Assembly (NCBI GenBank): GCA_023446675.1
Contig: JAEXPO010000546.1
Coordinates: forward strand, 1-11,141
Origin: Bacillota bacterium
GTDB lineage: Bacteria > Bacillota > Clostridia > DSM-8532
Direction of reading: 5' to 3'
DNA: 11,141 nucleotides
The position numbers and the translations under genes were made by a program. The notes below the pieces were generated by a model that saw nothing but the letters and a program-made list of their open reading frames with translations, ran no database searches and had not been told where the DNA came from. Positions 6,267 through 11,141 of this stretch are shown here, piece by piece (positions within the stretch are counted from its first letter, which is position 1; every line of letters starts with the position of its first letter).

Positions 6267-7652
6267 ATGAAAAAGAAAAGCTATGATACCATAATGATTG
6301 GCTGCGGTACAGCGGGTATATTCGCAGGCTACGAACTGAACAAGCTTAGCCCGGGCATGAGCATACTCATGCTTGAACAGGGCAACGACATTTACCACAG
6401 AAGCTGTCCTATTGTGGATAAAAAATGCGAAAGCTGCATTAGCTGCTCTTCATGCGCCATTATGAACGGATTTGGCGGCGCGGGCGCCTTTTCGGACGGC
6501 AAGTACAATTTTACAACCCAGTTCGGTGGATGGCTGAGCGACTATCTTGACAAAAGGGTTATTATGGATCTCATTGAATATGTAGATACCATTAATGTGG
6601 ATTTTGGTGCTACTCTTCAGCGATTTTCCACTGATTCTCCCGAAGCCCGAAGTATCTCCCGCAAAGCGCTGTCCTATGATCTTCATTTGCTGGATGCCGA
6701 GGTTAAGCATCTGGGTACGGAAAACAATAAAAAGATTCTAACCAATCTGTTTGATTTCTTAAGCGAAAGAGTCGAAATTGTTTGTCGTTCACCCGTTGAA
6801 GCCATTGAACCTCTGGAAGACGGCTACCGTGTGGTCCTTACGTCCGGCGAGGAAGTAATGTGCCGCTATCTGGTTGTCGCACCGGGCCGTTCCGGCGCCG
6901 AATGGTTTTCTACTCAATGCAACAGGTTAAATTTGCCTCTTATAAACAATCAGGTGGACATCGGTGTCCGGGTGGAGCTTCCCGCCATGGTCTTCGAGAG
7001 TATTACCGATATTGTTTATGAATCCAAATTTCTTTATCGCACCAAGCAATACGGCGATCTGGTTCGCACCTTCTGCATGAATCCTTACGGACATGTGGTA
7101 AGCGAGAACGTTGACGGCATTATTACAGTTAACGGCCACAGCTATACGGATCCCGCACTTCGCAGCAGCAATACCAACTTTGCCCTTTTGGTAAGCAACC
7201 GCTTTACCAAGCCCTTTAATCAGCCCTATCAGTATGGCAAGCGCATTGCCTCCCTTTCCAACATGCTGGGAGGAGGTGTCATTGTACAGCGCTTCGGCGA
7301 TCTTATAAAAGGAAAGCGCACAAACGAGCACCGCCTTTCCCAAAGCTTTACCCAGCCAACCCTCAAGGCAACTCCCGGTGATTTGAGCCTTGTTCTTACC
7401 AAACGTCATTTAGATAACCTTATCGAAATGATTACAGCCCTGGATAAAATTGCGCCGGGTACAGCCAACAACGATACGCTTCTTTATGGTGTAGAGGTTA
7501 AATTCTACAGCTCGAGGCTTGAATTAAGCTCCCAGTTTGAAACCAAGCTCCCTAACCTGTTTGCAATCGGCGACGGCGCCGGAATTACAAGAGGGCTCTC
7601 ACAGGCTGCTGCCAGCGGAGTCCACGTAGCCCGGGTTATTGCAGGAAGATAG
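6267..7652 (+). CDS. FAD-dependent oxidoreductase of the COG2509 type
   Basis: This 461-residue soluble flavoprotein has an N-terminal Rossmann motif GCGTAG (12-17) with an acidic residue (E37) ending the second strand, as for FAD binding. It carries the family hallmark GFGGAGAFSDGK (68-79) and a C-terminal FAD-contact segment, IGDGAGITRGLSQAAASG. Between the first two lies a cysteine set: C47 in RSCP, then C54, C57, C60 and C63 at strict three-residue spacing, which could hold a metal or iron-sulfur centre or act in redox. I recognise the protein as belonging to the poorly characterised COG2509 group; its reaction is not known to me. AGGAGG (6256-6261) five bases before the ATG fixes the start. 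It is transcribed divergently from gntR and lies about 100 bases before the opp genes on the same strand. A role in oxidising or reducing the compound imported by Opp is a guess from position only. Confidence 0.82.
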   Translation: MKKKSYDTIMIGCGTAGIFAGYELNKLSPGMSILMLEQGNDIYHRSCPIVDKKCESCISCSSCAIMNGFGGAGAFSDGKYNFTTQFGGWLSDYLDKRVIMDLIEYVDTINVDFGATLQRFSTDSPEARSISRKALSYDLHLLDAEVKHLGTENNKKILTNLFDFLSERVEIVCRSPVEAIEPLEDGYRVVLTSGEEVMCRYLVVAPGRSGAEWFSTQCNRLNLPLINNQVDIGVRVELPAMVFESITDIVYESKFLYRTKQYGDLVRTFCMNPYGHVVSENVDGIITVNGHSYTDPALRSSNTNFALLVSNRFTKPFNQPYQYGKRIASLSNMLGGGVIVQRFGDLIKGKRTNEHRLSQSFTQPTLKATPGDLSLVLTKRHLDNLIEMITALDKIAPGTANNDTLLYGVEVKFYSSRLELSSQFETKLPNLFAIGDGAGITRGLSQAAASGVHVARVIAGR

Positions 7653-7684
7653 CACATAAACTGCAAAACAGGTAGAACATGTTA

Positions 7685-7713
7685 TTGTACTTTGGGTTTT
7701 GGAAGAATATAAT
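7685..7713 (+). promoter_or_regulatory. Promoter of the opp operon
   Basis: TTGTAC (7685-7690) and a perfect TATAAT (7708-7713) are 17 bases apart, placing a start near 7720, just before oppB. The -35 matches the consensus only in TTG. A seven-base inverted repeat, AGAACAT (7674-7680) and ATGTTCT (7712-7718), brackets the promoter. No clear terminator separates this from the flavoprotein gene, so readthrough may also contribute. Confidence 0.6.
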
Positions 7714-7751
7714 GTTCTTAATTGTCTTTTAACAAGTTTATAAGGAATTGA

Positions 7752-8681
7752 GTGATATCTATGGCTAAATTTGTTTTAAAGCGTTTAATCATTTCTCTTT
7801 TTACATTGTGGGTTATGTATACCCTCACATTTATTTTAATGAACGCAGTACCGGGAAACCCCTTTTTAGGGGACAAGCCCCTTCCCGAAAATGTTATGCA
7901 GAATCTTATTAAAAAATATGGTTTGGATCAGCCCCTTTACAAGCAGTACCTGAGCTATGGCAAGGATCTGCTCCACGGCGATTTCCGTATGTCCATTGCC
8001 AAGCGCTCTCAGAGTGTTATCAGTATTATTCAGAGAGGCTTTCCTATATCCGCCAAGCTGGGGCTGGTTTCAGTAGCCTTCGCTACCGTAGTGGGAACCC
8101 TTCTTGGAATTGTAGGTGCCTTAAAGCGTAATACCATTGCCGACAGAGCGGTGATGCTTTTCTCCACCTTGGGAATTGCGGTGCCCTCCTTCGTTGTGGC
8201 AACCTCAAGTATCATTCTGTTTGCCGTTACCATTAAAATTTTTCCAACCTACGGCCTGGACACTCCCCTTCATTACGTGCTGCCAGGTTTGGCGCTGTCC
8301 TTTATGCCCCTGTCCTATATTGCCCGTCTAACCCGCTCTACCATGCTGGACGTTATTAATCAGGACTACATACGTACGGCACGTGCAAAGGGCTTGACCG
8401 AGAAGGTCGTTGTATTTAAGCATGCGCTTCGCAATGCCATTTTACCGGTAGTCACCTATCTTGGTCCTCTGGTAGCCGGTATTATTACAGGTACCTTTAT
8501 CATTGAGAAAATTTTTGCCATTCCAGGACTGGGCCGGTATTTTGTGGACAGCATTACCAACCGAGATTATCCCGTCATTCTGGGAACCACCATTTTTTAT
8601 GGTGCCATCACAATTATCATGAACTTACTGGTGGATGTCATTTATATCCTTGTTAATCCCCAGATTAAGCTGGAATCTTAA
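7752..8681 (+). CDS. oppB: Oligopeptide/dipeptide ABC transporter permease, OppB/DppB family
   Basis: This 309-residue inner-membrane permease is half of the channel of an Opp/Dpp-type importer. The N-terminal membrane helix (about 10-30) begins KFVLKRLIISLF and ends with the family motif VPGNPF (33-38). About five more helices follow (near 100-122, 134-160, 175-195, 235-257 and 280-302). The EAA loop that docks on the ATPase reads YIRTARAKGL (206-215), followed by HALRNAILP. Length is normal for the family. The start is given as GTG at 7752, five bases after AAGGA (7742-7746); the in-frame ATG at 7761 is fourteen bases away and is the alternative (306 residues). It is the first gene of an operon with oppC sixteen bases downstream. 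Imported substrate is not evident from the permease; the family takes peptides, nickel, sugars and glycopeptides. Confidence 0.92.
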   Translation: MISMAKFVLKRLIISLFTLWVMYTLTFILMNAVPGNPFLGDKPLPENVMQNLIKKYGLDQPLYKQYLSYGKDLLHGDFRMSIAKRSQSVISIIQRGFPISAKLGLVSVAFATVVGTLLGIVGALKRNTIADRAVMLFSTLGIAVPSFVVATSSIILFAVTIKIFPTYGLDTPLHYVLPGLALSFMPLSYIARLTRSTMLDVINQDYIRTARAKGLTEKVVVFKHALRNAILPVVTYLGPLVAGIITGTFIIEKIFAIPGLGRYFVDSITNRDYPVILGTTIFYGAITIIMNLLVDVIYILVNPQIKLES

Positions 8682-8697
8682 GGGAGGCATGCAGAAA

Positions 8698-9702
8698 ATG
8701 AGTCGTTTTGTTACCAATACCCCCCCTCCGGAAGTAGCCCGTGAACTATTCATACCTGCCACCGATGAGGAAAAGGCCGCAGCCGAGGTTATGCGTCCTA
8801 CCACCACCTACTGGCAGGATGCATGGAGAAGACTTAAGCAGAATAAGCTGGCTCTGGGCTCTCTTATCATCGTCAGCATATTATTTATTGCATGTGTCAT
8901 CATTCCCATGATATCGCCCTACGGCTTTGAGCAGATTTTAAAGGATGAGGTTCAGCAGCCCCCTTCCCTGCGTCACCCCTTCGGTACGGACAATCTTGGC
9001 CGTGACCTGTTGGTGCGCTGCATGGTAGGAACGCGTATTTCTCTTGCTATCGGCTTTATCTCCGCCATCTTCGTTACCATTGTCGGTATTGTTTACGGCG
9101 CTGTTTCCGGTTACGTAGGCGGTTGGGTTGATACGGCCATGATGCGTGTGGTTGATGTTATTTACGCAGTGCCCACCGTTCTTATCGCCATTCTTCTACA
9201 GGTTGTATTGGATGAGCCTATTCGGAACTGGGCCATCCATAACCCGTCCCTGGGCGTTTTACAGGATATCGGCGTGGGCATATTCAGCATCATTGTGATT
9301 ATGATTCTTCTGTTTTGGGTGGATATGGCCCGTATTGTCCGCGGACAGGTACTGGCTCTGAAGCAGCAGGAATATGTTATGGCCTCCCGTACACTGGGCG
9401 CCAAGGGAAAGCACATTATTTTCAGACATCTTATTCCCAACTGTATGGGTGAGATTATTGTTACGGCTACCTTTAAAATTCCTCAAGCCATTTTCTATGA
9501 AGCCTTCCTAAGCTTTATCGGACTTGGTGTAAGCCCGCCCATGGCCTCTCTGGGCTCTCTTGTAAACAGCGGCATTAAGACCATTTACACCTATCCTCTG
9601 GATCTTATTTTCCCCGCTGTTCTGATAAGCTTAATCATTCTGGCCTTCAATCTTCTGGGCGATGGCCTTAGAGACGCGCTTGATCCGCGTCTGAAAAGAT
9701 AA
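8698..9702 (+). CDS. oppC: Oligopeptide/dipeptide ABC transporter permease, OppC/DppC family
   Basis: This 334-residue permease pairs with OppB. A cytoplasmic N-terminal stretch of about 50 residues ends in the family segment YWQDAWRRLKQNKLALGS (38-55). The first membrane helix (about 55-73) is followed by the periplasm-facing HPFGTDNLGRDLLVR motif (93-107) typical of OppC. Further helices lie near 115-140, 155-171, 193-210, 265-280 and 303-321. The EAA loop is YVMASRTLGAKGKHIIFRHLIPN (226-248). The frame is open further upstream, but GGAGG at 8683-8687 is only one base from the ATG at 8689 and ten bases from the ATG at 8698, so I start at 8698. It lies sixteen bases after the oppB stop and thirteen bases before oppD, consistent with one transcript. 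Confidence 0.92.
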   Translation: MSRFVTNTPPPEVARELFIPATDEEKAAAEVMRPTTTYWQDAWRRLKQNKLALGSLIIVSILFIACVIIPMISPYGFEQILKDEVQQPPSLRHPFGTDNLGRDLLVRCMVGTRISLAIGFISAIFVTIVGIVYGAVSGYVGGWVDTAMMRVVDVIYAVPTVLIAILLQVVLDEPIRNWAIHNPSLGVLQDIGVGIFSIIVIMILLFWVDMARIVRGQVLALKQQEYVMASRTLGAKGKHIIFRHLIPNCMGEIIVTATFKIPQAIFYEAFLSFIGLGVSPPMASLGSLVNSGIKTIYTYPLDLIFPAVLISLIILAFNLLGDGLRDALDPRLKR

Positions 9703-9714
9703 GGAGGCGTCAAA

Positions 9715-10707
9715 ATGAGTAATTTGCTTGAAGTAAAAGATTTAAAGGTTTCTTTCTTTACCCACGCAGGTGAAGTAAAGGCTGTAAACGGTATATCCTA
9801 TAACATAGAAAAAGGCGAAGTGCTTGGTATCGTGGGTGAGTCCGGATCCGGAAAAAGCGTTTCCGCCTACTCCCTCATTGGACTCATTGCCCATCCCGGC
9901 AGAGTGGTTGGCGGCGAAATCCTTTTTAAGGATAAAAACGTCATCGCCATGAGCAAGGAAGAGAAAAGAGCTCTTAGGGGTAAAGAGATCGCAATGATAT
10001 TCCAGGACCCCATGACCAGCTTAAACCCGCTCTTTTCCATCGGCAATCAAATAAAGGAAGGCCTGAAGCTTTATTTCAACATGACCGGGGAGGCTGCCGA
10101 CAAGCGTGCCGAGGAGCTTCTTACACTGGTTGGAATAAACGATCCCAAGCGCCGCCTGAAGCAATATCCCTTTGAATTTTCAGGAGGTATGCGCCAAAGA
10201 GCCATGATTGCCATGGCCCTGGCCGGAGATCCGTCTCTGCTTATAGCCGACGAGCCCACCACGGCACTGGATGTAACCATACAGGCGCAAATCATGGAGC
10301 TTCTGAAGGAAGTTAAGGATCGTATCAACATGTCGATTATGCTCATTACTCACGACCTGGGTATTGTTGCCGACTTTGCCGACAGAGTTATTACCATGTA
10401 CGGCGGAAAAATCGTTGAAACCGCCACCACTGAAAGGATATTTAAAAAGCCCTCTCACCCTTATACCCAGGGGCTTTTAGGTGCTCTTCCCAAGCTTAAC
10501 AGCGACGGCGGAACCTTAAATTCCATTGAGGGCTCTCCCATAGACCTTCTCAATCCGCCCAAGGGCTGTCCCTTCTCCCCAAGATGCCCCCATTGCATGA
10601 AGGTATGCCTGAACCACATGCCGCCGCTTTTTGAGGTGGAGGAAGGCCATGGTTCGGCATGCTGGCTCCATCACGAATTTGCGGGGAAGGAAGGTGCAAA
10701 CGCATGA
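9715..10707 (+). CDS. oppD: Oligopeptide/dipeptide ABC transporter ATP-binding protein, OppD/DppD family
   Basis: This 330-residue ATPase is one of the two motor subunits of the importer. It shows Walker A GESGSGKS (41-48), Q-loop glutamine Q97 in IFQDPMTSLNP, signature FSGGMRQR (155-162), Walker B LLIADE (175-180) and switch His213. The C-terminal oligo_HPY extension (about 230-330) begins near KKPSHPYTQGLLGALP and carries C285, C291, C294, C298 and C316. In related OppD/DppD structures four cysteines of this region bind a [4Fe-4S] cluster; here C285, C291, C298 and C316 fit that pattern and C294 is extra. AGGAGG (9702-9707), seven bases before the ATG, sets the start. The stop overlaps the oppF start (ATGA), so the two ATPases are coupled. 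Confidence 0.95.
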   Translation: MSNLLEVKDLKVSFFTHAGEVKAVNGISYNIEKGEVLGIVGESGSGKSVSAYSLIGLIAHPGRVVGGEILFKDKNVIAMSKEEKRALRGKEIAMIFQDPMTSLNPLFSIGNQIKEGLKLYFNMTGEAADKRAEELLTLVGINDPKRRLKQYPFEFSGGMRQRAMIAMALAGDPSLLIADEPTTALDVTIQAQIMELLKEVKDRINMSIMLITHDLGIVADFADRVITMYGGKIVETATTERIFKKPSHPYTQGLLGALPKLNSDGGTLNSIEGSPIDLLNPPKGCPFSPRCPHCMKVCLNHMPPLFEVEEGHGSACWLHHEFAGKEGANA

Positions 10708-11141
10708 ACAAGCTTTTTGAAGTTAAGGATTTGAAGCAATACTTCTATGTGGGCTCCCAATTCCTTTCGTCTAAAGAACATGCCCATACAGCTGCAGTTA
10801 AGGCTGTTGACGGCGTCACTTTTGACATTTATGATGGGGAGACACTTGGCCTTGTGGGCGAATCCGGTTCCGGAAAAACCACCCTTGGCCGCTCCATGCT
10901 TCACCTGTACAGACCTACGGGGGGGAAAATCATATACAAGGGAAACGATATTACAGGGCGCTCCTTCAATAATTACAGGAAAAAGTTTCAATACATCTTT
11001 CAGGATCCTTATGCCTCCCTTAATCCCCGTATGACTGTTGCGGATATTATCGGTGAGCCCTTGGACATTCATAATCTTGCAAAGAATGCCGGTGAAAGGC
11101 AGGACACGGTTATAAGCCTTCTGAATTCAGTGGGCTTAAGC
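10704..11141 (+). CDS. oppF: Oligopeptide/dipeptide ABC transporter ATP-binding protein, OppF/DppF family (N-terminal part)
   Basis: The first 146 codons are present and the frame is open to the window edge, so the gene continues outside. It begins MNKLFEVKDLKQYF, as OppF proteins do, with an insert rich in His and Ser (about 17-30) before the core. Walker A GESGSGKT is at 52-59, with the following TTLGRSML typical of OppF, and the Q-loop reads IFQDPYASLNPRMTV with Q100. This would be the second motor subunit with OppD. The ATG overlaps the oppD stop by four bases, and AAGGAAGG lies about nine bases upstream. The signature and Walker B regions lie beyond the window. A substrate-binding protein gene, if in this operon, must also be beyond the edge. 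Confidence 0.93.
   Translation, partial: MNKLFEVKDLKQYFYVGSQFLSSKEHAHTAAVKAVDGVTFDIYDGETLGLVGESGSGKTTLGRSMLHLYRPTGGKIIYKGNDITGRSFNNYRKKFQYIFQDPYASLNPRMTVADIIGEPLDIHNLAKNAGERQDTVISLLNSVGLS

Noticed and set aside
6927..7409. 160-codon open frame on the - strand
   Set aside because: It is antisense to the flavoprotein gene; its translation resembles no family and it is a shadow of that frame.
8635..8697. Upstream extension of OppC overlapping oppB
   Set aside because: Its ATG has no ribosome binding site, while GGAGG at 8683-8687 is well placed for the ATG at 8698.
10671..11072. 133-codon open frame on the - strand
   Set aside because: It is antisense to oppF, which carries intact Walker A and Q-loop motifs.

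Overview
The window reads as chromosomal DNA of an anaerobic, low-to-mid GC Firmicute, most likely a Clostridia member. Signs of this are strong AGGAGG-type ribosome binding sites, tight gene packing with ATGA overlaps, a YtrA/YtrB-type ABC operon, a UTRA-type GntR regulator and a COG2509-type flavoprotein. I cannot assign a genus. No RNA gene, insertion sequence, phage gene or CRISPR array is visible.

Region 1 (1-3008, + strand) is the end of a YtrA-like GntR repressor, overlapped by an ABC-2 ATPase, overlapped in turn by a large permease with an extracytoplasmic C-terminal domain. A hairpin terminator closes it. This looks like a cell-envelope stress or export operon and is probably unrelated to what follows.

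Region 2 (2983-5935, - strand) contains, in transcription order, a GntR/HutC (UTRA) regulator, a double-SIS-domain sugar isomerase/deaminase (GlmS-like but without the glutaminase domain), and a PIG-L/LmbE-type zinc N-deacetylase. The SIS gene has a convincing sigma-A-type promoter with a GTATATAC palindrome just downstream, a likely site for the GntR protein.

Region 3 (6267-11141, + strand) diverges from region 2. It holds a COG2509-type FAD oxidoreductase with a regular CxxCxxCxxC cluster, followed by a dipeptide/oligopeptide ABC transporter (oppB, oppC, oppD and the first part of oppF) with its own promoter. No substrate-binding protein gene is present in the window; it may lie beyond either edge or elsewhere.

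Taken together, regions 2 and 3 suggest a regulated uptake-and-catabolism locus. The Opp-type transporter would import an amino-sugar- or peptide-containing compound. The PIG-L enzyme would remove an N-acyl group and the SIS enzyme would isomerise or deaminate the resulting amino-sugar phosphate. The role of the flavoprotein is unknown. The deacetylase plus SIS pair recalls the archaeal chitin pathway (Dac and GlmD) rather than bacterial NagA/NagB. The substrate and the link between the two arms are inference.
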